Shown here in pieces: positions 46,105 to 56,747 of a DNA stretch of 64,000 bases. This DNA is from Aquarana catesbeiana (taxonomy: Eukaryota; Chordata; Amphibia; Anura; Ranidae). Location of the stretch: assembly GCF_042186555.1 (NCBI RefSeq), contig NC_133326.1:587530119-587594118 (forward strand), in the 5' to 3' direction. The notes beneath the pieces are model-generated. The model worked only from the letters and a program-made list of their open reading frames with translations, did not search any database and was not told the origin of the DNA. The first letter of the stretch is position 1; every line of letters begins with the position of its first letter. A program made the translations under genes and the position numbers.

Positions 46105-46372
46105 AATTATGCATATACTATACCTGGCCGATGCTGCTGGAAGCTGGAAATCACCGAAATAGACACTGCTACTCCAGTGATCTCTACTTACAAAGCATTC
46201 TCTGAATAGCGCCCATGCCAAGCAGCTGAATTCCTGTGTTCAGTAAGCAGCAGGCCAGCCGCTCAGCACGGGATGCAGAAGCAAATGGAGACCACTGAAG
46301 TGGTATCTGCTTCAGTGATTTTCAGTGGCATCAGCCGGGTATGGTATATGCATATGTAAAGTGGAAAGGATC
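46105..46372. repeat. foldback repeat with ~30-base inverted ends
   Basis: ATGCATATACTATACCTGGC on the left and GCCGGGTATGGTATATGCAT on the right are inverse copies, as are the adjacent CGATGC/GCATC and GAAATCACC/GTGATTTTC. About 265 bases, no coding sequence. Confidence 0.65.
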
Positions 46373-46592
46373 GCCACTACGCCCGACCAGCCCAGGTGAA
46401 AAAAACAATACGGAGCAACCTCAGCCTATTTGTCTCCACCAAACCACACACCTACAGCTGGACCAGTGTCACTATGTATAAAATAGGCAGTTCCTAGGCA
46501 CACACAGAGGCGCCTGTCTAGAGTTTGATGGGCATACCCTGCCCACCTCTGATTACTGAAGTAAACTGATGGTGTCACCAGGGAGCCTGGTC

Positions 46593-46928
46593 TAAGAAGA
46601 GCTAGGTGGCTGCAGCATTGGTCAGCTGATCACTCAGCTCTCAGTCTTCCTATCAGTCACTGGCTCTCTGCCCTGCCCCTCCATCGCTCACTGTACCACT
46701 GGGCTGTAGAGGGAGCGGGAGCAGCTGGCTCAGTCTTCCAGTGGCTTGAGGCTGATCCAGGAATCTGGGTGGATCCCGACCATATGGACTGGCTGAGTGA
46801 CATCAGCTGACAGCTGGCTTTAGTCCACTTTCGGCTGAAAATGGTCACAGGAGTGCAGATTGAATTGCACTTCTGTTATCCATAGAAGAAGTACAGCCAA
46901 AAAAGCTTTGTCTATACTTCCCCATTAA
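46593..46928 (+). repeat. rep2 copy D
   Basis: Body matches rep2 (GGTGGCTGCAGCATTGGTC, TCAGTCTTCCAGTGGCT, GTCACAGGAGTGCAGATTG, ATCCATAGAAGAAGTACAGC). The right end is TTAA at 46925-46928. The left end is truncated. Confidence 0.65.
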
Positions 46929-48051
46929 GCTTATCTGTTTTGTCAAGCTGAACAAAAGTGCAGGTGGCCATTCTGCCTGATCAGGGCCCTATAAGCATTT
47001 TTTTCTGTATGTGGCAGTTGTGCTAAAAATATATGTCTACTTGCATAGTGTCTCTCTCATGTGTTCACCTTGACTAAGCATACAGTTCACACTTTGCATA
47101 ACTTTTTCTAAGTCTCCCTCTCTTAGATATTCTTTTAATTTGCACATTTTCTCTTTGCACTGAAAAATAGTTGCCCATAGTGTGATCCTACCAGCAGACT
47201 TTAATGCTACTTCCGCCTGTCTATCTTACTGGCATAATGGCACAGATTTTTTTTTCCTTTTAATTGACAATACGAGATGTGTAGAAACTTACTGTTCCTT
47301 ACTGTACCAAAATTTTATATAAACTCTAAAAAGTAATGCGTCATACAATGCCTTTCAGAGAGGAAGAGTGCACATTTACAAAGCATTGAAGCTGCTATCT
47401 TGAATGCTGGCTTTAGCTTTAATTAGGGTGTTAAGACTGCAACAAGCTTCAAGTAGTGTTTAGGGCTGGGTTCACACAAATGCGTATTGGATACATCAAA
47501 CTCACATGTCAGGAGATTATGAGTCGGTTCACACATCTCCGGAGCGAATTACACAGGACACCTGTGCGTCTTCTGGTCCATTTGAGGTCCGAATTTAGCC
47601 AAACATTTGGACTGAAATCACACCTGAAACAGTGAACAGGGACACACCAGACCGCTGCTGTGAGCCGCTCTGTGCGACAGTGTGAACCCAGCCTATAACT
47701 TGCTGGGAGTCTATTGAAGCCCCATGAAAGCTTGCTTAGAGCTACATTTTCAATATTATTTTATTTTCAGCTAAGAAAAATATAAAACAAACACGAGGGC
47801 TCCTCCATTTAGGTGTAGTGATTTATTAAAAAGAATAAACGACAATAAAAATGCATTCACTAGTTACAAGTGGATCAAGGCTAGTCAACACTCCTAGCAC
47901 TAGGAAAGCTTTCAGAGCTTCAAGCTAACGTGCTGAAAAAATATGGCTATATGACAAATTCTAGTTGCCTGGCACTCACCAGAAACAAGTATAAAACAAT
48001 AGTTTTAACTTCACTTAGATATTCTTTGCACACTTGTTCAGGGTCAGTGAC
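46929..48051 (+). other. intron sequence with one small 'ttcacac' unit
   Basis: 47460-47700 begins AGGGCTGGGTTCACACAAAT and ends GTGTGAACCCAGCC, a short inverted-end unit of about 240 bases like that at 56363. The rest shows nothing recognisable. Confidence 0.4.
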
Positions 48052-48507
48052 TTAAAGTGGAGTTCCGTCCCTCCCCAGCAAAAATGTAAAGTCACCAGCT
48101 ACACATACTTTAGCTGCTGACTTTTAATATTAGGACACTTACCTGTCCTGGAATCCATCTATGTCAGCACTGCAGCCAATGTTTCCATTGGCTCTCGGGT
48201 GCTGCCTCTGCCATTCGTAGTAAGGGACCCTGGCAGTGAAGCCTTTCGGCTTCACAGCCAGTTCCTTACTGCGCATGCGTGAAGTGCGCTGCCCTTTCTA
48301 AATGGCCTGGAGGTGGGAGAAATAGGAGGAGGGCTGATCTTCCAAGTGTTCTCGCCGTGACAAGATCTCTTGGAAGTGGGGATAGCTACCTGTCAAAAAA
48401 CAGGTACCTGCTCCCCCCGCCCCCTGAAAGGTGCTAAATGTGGCACCGGAAGGGGGGGAGGAGGCTGGTAAGCGGAGCTTCTACTTTTGGGTGGAACTCC
48501 GCTTTAA
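48052..48507. mobile_element. rep3 copy 1, TTAA-flanked (Kolobok-like)
   Basis: TTAA at 48052-48055 and 48504-48507. The ends are TTAAAGTGGAGTTCCGTCC and GGGTGGAACTCCGCTTTAA. The left part contains an inverted pair around CAGCTACACATACTTTAGCTGCTG. A GTGCCACATT-type inverted block (GGTGCTAAATGTGGCACC) sits near 48430-48450. Other copies: 55029, 58619 and 62105. Confidence 0.75.
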
Positions 48508-48904
48508 AGTATTGAAAATATAGATAGCCGGGTAACTTATTTATGGAGGGTAGCACCTTTTTATTTCTCTCAGTACAGGATTACTTTAACTTGGCTAAGA
48601 CAGGATAACGATATTGAATAGGTTAGCAAAAAGATTAATAAAGCCTGCACCACTCCTCTAAACTGATAAAATAAAGCACATCCTATTTCTAATTAACAAA
48701 GGGGGCACAAGGCCCTTTGGTAATTGGTAGTGATATGCTCTGTCTTCTATGCCATCTCTGCACCAAATACAGCATGGAGAGCTGGAGCTGCTAGCTCTGG
48801 TTCCCTCTTTGTTTAAAACTGCGACAATCACCTGGTTATTTCGGTTCAGAACCCACATCAGTTTCTATTTCACTGTAAAATAGAAATTGGCACGCGTGGC
48901 GCAA

Positions 48905-49130
48905 ATATATTATTTATTACAGGTTCTCATATTGCACCAACAATTTTACATAGCATTTTACAAATATATCGTACATTCACATCAGTCCCTACCCTCAAGC
49001 AGCTTACAATTTAAGATCCCTAACTCACATTCACACATACACATACTAGGGCCAAAATAGACAGGAGAATAAAATAGAGCTGAAACAGCCGTTGGCAACA
49101 GTATACCAGTAAAGGCAACTGAAAGTTAAG
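48905..49130 (-). repeat. LINE 3'-end fragment (L2/CR1-like), reverse orientation
   Basis: TATTATTTATTACAGGTTCT, CACATCAGTCCCTACCCTCA, AGCTTACAATTTAAGATCCC and CACATACTAGGGCCAA are arranged like the antisense 3' ends of L2-group LINEs. It is related to, but distinct from, the copy at 33687. Confidence 0.5.
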
Positions 49131-49177
49131 CATGTCTTTCACTTAAAATTGTAAATTTATATCTGCAGCATGCTTTG

Positions 49178-50090
49178 CTATTGCAAAAATAAGTCTGGTA
49201 CAGCTATGCACAGTAACCAATCAGCTTCTTATTTCAGCTTGTTCAGTTAAGCTTTGACAATAAAACCTAGAAGTTAATTGGTTACTATTAGGGGTGCAAC
49301 GGATCGTCATCGATCCGTGATCCGTACGGGTCAACCTCCGCGGATCGGCACACCCACGATCCGCGGAGCGCCCCCATGCGGCCTCGACCATAGGAAAGGC
49401 TACGGCTTCGGCCTAGCTCTGGAGCGGCGGCCATCTTGATACACCCGGCGGCGGCCGCTGTCTCGTCAGGAAGTGACGTTTCGTCGCCGCCATCTTGCTA
49501 CACCCCACACTCCTGCACAGTAATGATAGAGTGAGAAGGGGGCAAGCGGACATCTTGTTACACCCACCGGAGTTTTAGATTTAACAGCTATTTTCAACAC
49601 AAAACGGAGCTTATATGCATAAATACAGTATTTGTAGATCGGACGGACTGTTTAGATGTTAAATTTTAAAAGCAACAGCAAACCTGCTGACCTTACATGG
49701 TTGCTAATGTGACAGAACACCTCTGATTTTCACATTTAATGTTAAATGTGAAAATCAGAGGTGTTCTGTCACATTAGCAACCATGTAAGGTCAGCAGGTT
49801 TGCTGCTGCTTTTAAAATTTAACATCTAAACAGTCCGTCCGATCTACAAATACTGTATTTATGCATATAAGCTCCGTTTTGTGTTGAAAATAGCTGTTAA
49901 ATGTAAAACTCCAGTGGGTTTAACAAGATTTGTCTTTTTTTTTTTTTTGCTGATCCGAAAATGATCCGATCTGTGACTCTGATCCGAGGATCGATCCAAT
50001 CCGTGAGTTTATTGATCCGTTGCACCCCTAGTTACTATGCACAGCTGCACCAGATTCTGTGTGCACAAGCGTTAGTATATATCCCCCTTG
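49178..50090. repeat. foldback repeat, copy 3, split by a hAT element
   Basis: 49178-49288 carries GTACAGCTATGCACAGTAAC, CAATTAAGCTTTGACAATAA-like text and AACCTAGAAGTTAATTGG. 50031-50090 resumes with GTTACTATGCACAGCTGCACC. Copies 1 and 2 at 37968 and 38360 support the order. Confidence 0.65.
49289..50030. mobile_element. hAT-type non-autonomous element with long internal hairpin
   Basis: Ends are TAGGGGTGCAACGGATC and GATCCGTTGCACCCCTA, exact inverse copies, with the octamer GTTACTAT on both sides (49281-49288, 50031-50038), the target length of hAT transposons. The interior is a nearly perfect inverted repeat, arms about 49545-49739 and 49742-49935, centre at 49740-49741, with only a few mismatches. 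The left half also has a GC-rich unpaired stretch (about 49320-49540). No transposase. Confidence 0.88.
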
Positions 50091-50584
50091 ATTTGTACTG
50101 ATTATGGAGAATGTTATTGGTAATTCCTTTTATTCACTTCAGATCTAAGACCTTGAATATGACTTGGTCATCATTACAAGGTTTTGCAGTGCATATTTTG
50201 ACACCACTGGGAACCATTTTAAAATGAACATAGTCAAAAAGCAATTTGTCATTTTATGTCATTTCTAGTAGTAATGAATTATTTGTTTAATTGGAGATCA
50301 TAATGTGTGTATCTTAAGGCAAACATTTTTTATATAGTGTTGAGCAGAGTGTGGAAGGTTTTCCCATCCTTTTCTGTTCTGTGACAGTGGTCATCGGGAC
50401 AGACGGACATGGTAAACCTCCAACTGGGACACAGGCAGCAATAACAACCTGTTCTAACCCTTCCCTACTCTTTCCAAACCTAAAACAAAATGTGGCTATA
50501 GATACACTTTAAACTGAACCTTTTAGACTGTTTTTACCACAGGACATGCTCTAAGATTGACTTGTATTGTTTCTCCTCTTGTAG
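50091..50584 (+). other. end of the long intron before exon 4
   Basis: No element or exon recognised. TTGTTTCTCCTCTTGTAG is the acceptor tract. Confidence 0.6.
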
Positions 50585-50732
50585 TTCAGTGGGGTCTGCC
50601 CACTGTGTCTGCTGCTGGGGTCATCGGAATGCTAAGTGCTGTAGTTGCCAGCATCATTGAGTCTATTGGAGATTACTATGCTTGTGCCCGCCTTTCGTGC
50701 GCCCCACCTCCTCCAATCCATGCCATTAATAG
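50585..50732 (+). CDS. slc23a2: slc23a2 coding exon 4 of 9
   Basis: Its 148 bases complete Phe and encode QWGLPTVSAAGVIGML to PPPPIHAIN plus AG. This is the core of the transporter: a long hydrophobic helix ending in the conserved IIESIGDYYACARL. The Glu and Asp of ESIGD, four residues apart, match acidic residues known to line the substrate site in this family. The acceptor is TCTTGTAG and the donor AATAG|GTAAGT, phase 2. Confidence 0.96.
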
Positions 50733-50921
50733 GTAAGTTTTTTTTTTTTCTTGGAATGTATGAATATATATGAGTTTTAGACATTCGTTAAATAATTATA
50801 TGCTTTTTTTTTGTACACATTTCAGTGAATAGTCACATTTTAACTGACAGTGTAAATGAATTTTCTACAATATTTTCCATGTAGATTTCTCTTCCTGATA
50901 TATTATTTTGTCTGGGTATAG

Positions 50922-51027
50922 GGGGATTTTCATTGAAGGCCTCTCTTGTGTCCTGGATGGGGTGTTTGGCACTGGCAATGGATCCACATCATCCAGCCCT
51001 AATATAGGAGTTTTGGGGATAACCAAG
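50922..51027 (+). CDS. slc23a2: slc23a2 coding exon 5 of 9 (NAT signature)
   Basis: Its 106 bases complete Arg (AG|G) and encode GIFIEGLSCVLDGVFGTGN to GVLGITK. SSSPNIGVLGITK contains the nucleobase-ascorbate transporter signature P-N-x-G-x4-T-K. The acceptor is TGGGTATAG, with an unusually purine-rich tract upstream (GTCTGGGTATAG). The donor is AAG|GTAAGT, phase 0. The intron before it is only 189 bases. Confidence 0.96.
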
Positions 51028-51674
51028 GTAAGTCAAAAATTAGAGCCCATATTTGACATTATGAGTGTGGGTAGCTGTGTAGGCTCACATTTGTTTGCTG
51101 CACATGTGAGGTCTACAGTACATCATCTTGGCCAGGGCCTAACTGTGGAGACCTGGGATTTGTCGTCAGATATAAGTCAGGTTATACGCAGTGGGACTTG
51201 GTTTTTGTATACCTTTTGCTTATACAGCTTTGGCACTGTAGGCTGAAGTGGAGGTGGCCTGGCCCCCAGTATGAGGACTCCTGGTAATGACATCTTTGTA
51301 ACCTGATGACTATATGACTGACTGGACTATATGAGTTAGCTAAGAGCATGACATATCCCTACACCCCTTCAGCCTATTAATGTGGCTGCAGTCCTTGTTG
51401 GTGCACCTATTTGTTCCCTGTAGTCTCCCCTGGGACATATACAGTATGTGGCTGGCACATGATAGCACATATGTATTCCTATACGATCCTGATGAAGCCA
51501 ATTAGAGAAACACGTCAAAAGCTACCACCATTCCACCTTGTGACTGCTATTATATTCTGGAGGCTTAAAGCTAGGGTACTACATAAATACTGATGGTGGA
51601 TGGTTTAAGAGTAGCCAGTGTTGGCGTATAATACAGGTTTCCTCATATGTTATGCCTCTGTATTCTTTTTGGCG
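51028..51674 (+). other. intron after exon 5; hammerhead-like relic inside
   Basis: No gene. A 112-codon frame starting inside exon 5 and running into the intron is a read-through, not a separate protein. The region 51400-51560 may be the end of a Penelope-like element (see 51488). Confidence 0.45.
51488..51520 (+). ncRNA. hammerhead-ribozyme-like core, conserved elements kept but stem II weak
   Basis: CCTGATGA at 51488-51495, an 11-base spacer, GAAAC at 51507-51511 and then ACGTC give all three core parts of a hammerhead in order: CUGAUGA, GAAA and a GTC cleavage triplet behind a very short stem III. The spacer (AGCCAATTAGA) no longer forms a good stem II. The pattern matches the Penelope-type minimal form. 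Confidence 0.4.
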
Positions 51675-51951
51675 AGCAGTTGGCAGCGGCACTTTACTGG
51701 TGGTTCGGCGGCGCTGCCCATTCATTTCAATGGGCAGTGGCGTTTTAGGAGCGGTGTATACACTGCTCCTTCACCGCTCCAAAGATGTTGCTTGCAGGAG
51801 TTTTTTTCACGTCCTGCCAGCGCATCGCCTCAGTGTGAAAGCACTCAGGCTTTCACACTGAGACTGCAGGGGAGCCGTTTTTCAGGCGCTTTACAGGCGC
51901 TATTTTTAGCCCAAAAGCGCCCAAAAAATGCCTCAGTGTGCAAGGGGTCTT
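51675..51951 (+). repeat. rep4 copy
   Basis: Contains GCTCCTTCACCGCTCCAAAG, GCAGGAGTTTTTTTC, GTGTGAAAGCACTCAGGCTT and ends GTGCAAGGGGTCTTA. Overlapping open frames of 69 and 111 codons arise from this repeat and are not genes. Confidence 0.6.
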
Positions 51952-52224
51952 AGAAATAGTTCACGTTTTATCCTCCAGGGTGTCTGCTTTCAGAAAATAT
52001 ATCATTTTAGTGGTTTAAACTAATCTTCAGGCCTAAAATACATTTTTAAACATGTACCAAAAATGCAAACTGGCTCTAGCAGTTTCCCTCACTGCTCCAC
52101 TCCTGCGTTCACCCACTGGAGCAATGGGAAAAAGCCCCATATGAGCTCCTCACTGATTGAAGCTTACACAGGCGATGCACAACCAATTCGCTGCTCAGCG
52201 CTGCATAATGAGACTACAAACTAT

Positions 52225-52765
52225 GGGATATTTTTATTGAAAATTTTTTTCTATGTTCTAGTAATGGTGGTGAACAGCGACTTATAGCAGGACTTACATT
52301 ATTGCGGACAAATTGGACACTTTTGACACTTTTTGGGACCAGTGACACTAATACAGTGATTGTGTGCTTTAAAATATGCACTGTCACTGTACTAATGACA
52401 CTGGCTGCGAAGGGGTTAACATCAGGGTCGATCAAAGGGTTAACTGTGTGCCTAGGTTGTGCTTACTCACTGTGGGGGAGGTGCTTTGACTAGGGGAAGG
52501 CAAAGACCCGTGTTCCTTCTTAGCAGAAACACAGAATCCGTGCCTTCCCTTCTGACAGAATGACAGTCTGCCTTGTTTGCATAGGCAGATTGTTGTTCTG
52601 CCTGTGTCCTGTATAATCGGCGGGTCATGGCGGACATAGAGTGTGATCACAGCAGGTCGCCAGTGGCATGCACACGAGCCCCAGACCCAGAAGTGTCAGA
52701 TCACGTACTAGAGCGGCTGCCCTGTCACAGTATATCTACGGTGGGCGGTCCACAAGTGGATATAC
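52225..52765 (+). repeat. rep1-related diverged copy
   Basis: CTAGTAATGGTGGTGAACAG, TGCGGACAAATTGGACACTT, TTTTTGGGACCAGTGACACT and GGCTGCGAAGGGGTTAAC follow the order of rep1 at 17455-17625. The right part differs, as another subfamily. The borders are approximate. Confidence 0.5.
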
Positions 52766-53094
52766 ATGATTTTACATCAAAACTTTACACCTGTGGGTCA
52801 TCTTTGAACACCTTATTTTTAGAGATTAGATTACACACACATGGCTAAATGTCCTCTCTTCTAGCAGAGGTGGAAGATTATCTAAATAAGCTTGTTAGAC
52901 ATAGTGACCAACAATGCAAGCAGTGCTGGGCTTTTCTTTTAGAAAACCATACTTAGGCTGGTTGTTCACGGTTCAAATCTCAGCGGGTTCAGCAGGAACC
53001 AGCCGAGGTCCGAACCATTAATGGCCAGGCTGAATGTATCAAGTTGATCGATTGATCAACTTGGGTACAACCAACCTGCCGGATTCTCTTGTGA

Positions 53095-54002
53095 ATACAG
53101 TGAAAATGTGGATGTCGTTCTGCTCTAATGATGTGTTCAAATAAAAACTAAAGTTACCAATGATTAGTGCAATTATTTTTACAGCAATAGGTTGTCCAGC
53201 TTAATGATTCAAACATTCAAAATAAAGTCTATATAGTGAAATTCATGTCCTACAGTTATAAATAAAATGAAAATACATCTGATTCAATGTGTTAAATTGT
53301 GTGATAGTTGTGCCAAAAAGGATCACGGTGATTACTCCTTATTGCGCGTTTTCTAATGGGTGCCTGAAATCCTCATACACTTTGTGCCACCCAGGTACTC
53401 TGTGCTCTCAGAACTCGCACCTCAAACGTGGTGTCATATAGTGCATATATCACCCTCTCCAGTTAGAGTGGTATTGGCCTCCTCCTCTCTACCTCTGGGG
53501 GGCCCTCCATTGGTACTTCTTCCTGGATCCAATATTTAGGGTATTGTACTATTAATAACCCATTCGGTTCATGCTGTTTGCATGCCTCGCTCACGTATAG
53601 AGAGATATCAGATAGCCTCTTATGGTGCTTCAATTTAAAATCCCCGGGCTTTACTTCCGCATATGATGTCATTTTCCGGTCCACGTCTGCCTCCGCTCGC
53701 CCTTATCGTTACGTCACTGGTCAAGTGACACCCCCTGATGAAGTGACCGTGACCCTTTTTGGCACAACTATCATATGATTTAACACATTGGATCACATGT
53801 ATTTTTATTTTACTGGACCTTTATGCATAACTGTAGCACATGAATTTCACTATATGGAATTTGTTTTGAATATTTGAATCATTAAGCTGGACAACAACCT
53901 ATTGCTGTGAAAATAATTGCACTAATCATTGGTAACCTTAGTTTTTATTTGTTTATTTGAGCACATCATTAGAGCAGCACGGCATCCACATTTTCATTGT
54001 AT
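53095..54002. mobile_element. foldback element with ~240-base inverted arms (Penelope-like terminal repeats?)
   Basis: 53095-53330 recurs inverted at about 53755-54002: for example GCAATAGGTTGTCCAGCTTA on the left and TAAGCTGGACAACAACCTAT on the right, and AACTAAAGTTACCAATGATT with AATCATTGGTAACCTTAGTT. The ~420-base centre ends in a hammerhead-like core (53735). Long inverted terminal repeats with this motif suggest a Penelope-like element that has lost its coding part. Confidence 0.55.
53735..53760 (+). ncRNA. hammerhead-like relic, 5' half only
   Basis: CTGATGA at 53735-53741, then AGTGACCGTGAC, which could form a short stem II (GTGAC/GTGAC is only partly complementary), but the following GAAA and cleavage triplet are replaced by CCTTTTTGG. 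It sits just before the right arm of the inverted repeat. Confidence 0.3.
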
Positions 54003-54706
54003 TAGCACTTATATACAAACATATTAATGCATATTGATGTCAGCAGTAGCTCCACATTAATATATGTATATAGACCAATAATACACTTGAGCACCTTATA
54101 TTTCCACACTAGGTGGCGCCAGAGTTCAATAGTCTTTTATGGTTAAGGGCTCCTATAGCTGGAAAGAAATTTGCACTGTGTATGGCCTGCCTTACTCTGC
54201 AAATTGAGTGTCATGGCTGTTCACTTTATTTAATGGTATTTCTAACATAAAGATTTTATGCAAATGATAAAAGTGAGACATCAGTAAAATAAAAATAACC
54301 AGATCTGATTATACGTTTCATTTTCTGCTGTTCAGATTGCATTAGAAGCAGCAGTTATATAAAGCTAGCTTCCTCCCAAATGATGATAAATATAGTTTCA
54401 TGGCCTGCCCTATATTCACAGATTTTTGGGTGGCTGCAGATTCTGGGCATCGATATTGGAACAGATGGCAGGTGCTGAACTTCCATCGCTCATTTTATGT
54501 GATTTTTTTTTTTTTTTACTGATAATGGCCCCATCTACTGACAGCTCAAAGAATTGCAGCTGCCAAAGCAGGCACAGCAGATGCCACCTGTAAATATATG
54601 CAGCTTTAGATACAAGGGACATATGCTGTAGTTTGTAGCTCTGTTGTATATTTATATTAGAAAGTGCATGTGATGTTTGTGTGCAGTCATTCTTTGTTGT
54701 TCCTAG
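54003..54706 (+). other. end of intron before exon 6
   Basis: No feature recognised; poly-T near 54505-54518. TCTTTGTTGTTCCTAG precedes the exon. Confidence 0.5.
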
Positions 54707-54836
54707 GTTGCCAGTCGCAGGGTCATCCAGTATGGTGCTGCGTTCATGCTGCTGCTGGGCATGATTGGGAAGTTCAGTGCACTGTTTGCCTCTCTGCCAG
54801 ATCCTGTCCTTGGAGCTCTGTTTTGTACCTTGTTTG
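54707..54836 (+). CDS. slc23a2: slc23a2 coding exon 6 of 9
   Basis: Its 130 bases encode [19 protein letters not shown] to LFCTLF plus G. Two hydrophobic segments ([15 protein letters not shown] and [13 protein letters not shown]) flank the conserved [10 protein letters not shown]. The second residue is Ala where most SVCT proteins have Gly. The acceptor is GTTCCTAG and the donor TTTG|GTAAGT, phase 1. Confidence 0.95.
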
Positions 54837-55028
54837 GTAAGTCACAGTTTCTCATGGGAAGACTAATTGGTCTATGATATGCTATCATTTGATATCAACT
54901 TGTAGATTATAATAGATTTAAAAAAAAAAATGATCTTTGGTTACTATGAACTATTGCTTTTTGGTAGGTTATTAAAGTTGATCTTTGTGCAAATCACAAA
55001 CAGAGCACAAATATCTCTCCACTTCCCC

Positions 55029-55449
55029 TTAAAGCGGTGTTCCGGCAAAAAAAAAAAAAAAATTAAAAGCCAGCAGCTACACATTCTGCAGCTGCTGGCT
55101 TTTAATAATAGGACACTTACCTGTCCTGGAGTCCAGCGGTGTGGGCACCACAGCTGATGTTTCTATCAGCTGTTGGGTGCTGCCCCCGCCATTGCGGGTA
55201 AGGGTACGTGGCAGTGTAGCCTTACGGCTTCACGCTGGGAACCCTACTGCGCATGCACGAGGCCCCGCTCCTCTCTCCTACTGGCCCAACGTCAGGAGGG
55301 GAGAGGAGCCCCGCAGTGATGTCACGCAGCCTCGGCCCGGACTCCCGGAAGTGGGAACTGTTCCCCCTGAAAGGTGCCAATTGTGGCACCGGAGGGGCAG
55401 AGGAGACAAATTAGCGGTAGTTCCACTTTTGGGTGGAACTCCTCTTTAA
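55029..55449. mobile_element. rep3 copy 2, TTAA-flanked
   Basis: TTAA at 55029-55032 and 55446-55449. It starts TTAAAGCGGTGTTCCGGC and ends GGGTGGAACTCCTCTTTAA. It contains AGCAGCTACACATTCTGCAG / CAGCTGCTGGCT and the GTGCCAATTGTGGCACC palindrome. The 102-codon frame at 55141-55449 is repeat sequence. Confidence 0.78.
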
Positions 55450-56134
55450 GAGAATATCATTTTCTTCCCCGTTACATGGCCCCTTGATCTTCTATTTTGC
55501 CTTTTTCAGTCCTGTGAGGTCATCATAGGGTTGAAAACGTTTTCTCATCGTTCCCAGCTAGTAACCGGGGTTGGCTTGGGCACCCACTGTGGCATCCCTT
55601 GCACACAGGTATGCCCAGCCATACTACAATTTGCATAACCCATCTGGCTGCCTGCATGGTGTGGGTGGGCTCTTGGGAGTTGCTGTACAATTGAATGGCA
55701 GGTTAGAGAGTAGCAGGGTAGTGTTTAAATGAGATGGGCTGTGTTTGGTGTAAAGATGCAGAGCAGGTCAAGTAACCTTCCTCCTACAGGCAGTGCTGAC
55801 ATGACCTCAGTGCTGCTTGTGGATAAAACAAGCGGGGTGGTGAAGTGGCTGGTCACCTTGCTTACAGGTAAAAGGTAGTGGTGACTAGTCTTTTAGAAAT
55901 GATGTAGTGGCCTCTTTAGTGGCATTAATATAAAGATTGCATGGCCCTGGAATTTAACAGAATTGTAACAAACATGGAAGTCTACAAGGTAAGTACTGTT
56001 CTGCATTCATTTTTCTTTGTGCCTGGAAATCTGCTTCAAATACTCCCAACGTGGCTTTCTCATTACTGGCTCTGATTACGGTCTTCATGGCTTGGTCACC
56101 CGCTGTTTCAATTACCATAATTGTGTTTCTACAG
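55450..56134 (+). other. intron between exons 6 and 7
   Basis: No element or exon recognised. The acceptor tract is AATTGTGTTTCTACAG. Confidence 0.55.
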
Positions 56135-56272
56135 GTATGATCACTGCAGTGGGCCTTTCCAATCTTCAGTTTGTGGATCTGAACTCTTCCCGGAATCTCT
56201 TTGTCCTTGGCTTTTCAATATTTTTTGGGCTGATGCTTCCAAGTTATTTGAAGCAGAACCCATTGGTCACAG
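56135..56272 (+). CDS. slc23a2: slc23a2 coding exon 7 of 9
   Basis: Its 138 bases complete Gly (G|GT) and encode MITAVGLSNLQFVDLNSSRN to QNPLVT plus G. It holds the conserved NLQFVDLNSSRNLFVLG and the helix LFVLGFSIFFGLMLPSYL. The acceptor is TTTCTACAG; the donor is ACAG|GTTTGT, weaker than the others. A longer open frame (56017-56634) reads through both flanking introns; only the exon part is supported. Confidence 0.95.
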
Positions 56273-56362
56273 GTTTGTACAAATCACATATTTATTTTTA
56301 CACAGCCTTTGCCTTTAACTATTTAGGAAACAACATGCTGTATATATGGCTTTACCATCGTA

Positions 56363-56645
56363 GGCTAGGTTCACACTGTATTGGTTTCACTGTGGGCACG
56401 TTTGCACGGGCACAGCAGCCCATTCATTTAAAAAAGCATAGAAAAGGTACTCGGAAACTTTTCCATAATCACACCAACAGGGAAACCACCCAGTGCTATG
56501 CCGTTCCCAGGACGGGAAAACGTGCTTTGGCTTCCAATGTGTGGAGGTGCCATTCATTCTTACCAACTGCCAACAGCAGCGCATTTTTGATGCAGGTGCG
56601 ATTACACAGTTTTCTGCACCCGCATATAGTATGAACTTAGCCTTA
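56363..56645. repeat. small inverted-end repeat ('ttcacact' unit)
   Basis: Begins TAGGCTAGGTTCACACTGTA and ends TATAGTATGAACTTAGCCTTA, imperfect inverse copies. About 280 bases, non-coding. Related in style to 47460 and 37552. Confidence 0.4.
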
Positions 56646-56747
56646 AATGGATTTTCACATTGAAATGGGAAACCCCCGATTTGCCTTTATTAAAATTGTA
56701 TGCAATACCACAAAGGGGTCTTCATCCAAAATGGTAAAGTCCTTCAG

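Noticed and set aside
50908..51246. 112-codon frame beginning in exon 5
   Set aside because: The ATG lies in the intron upstream of the acceptor and the frame runs past a GTAAGT donor; only the exon part is real.
55141..55449. 102-codon GC-rich frame
   Set aside because: Lies completely inside a rep3 TTAA element that recurs elsewhere without the frame.
56017..56634. 205-codon open frame around slc23a2 exon 7
   Set aside because: Only 56135-56272 is conserved; the rest is intron bounded by good acceptor and usable donor sites.
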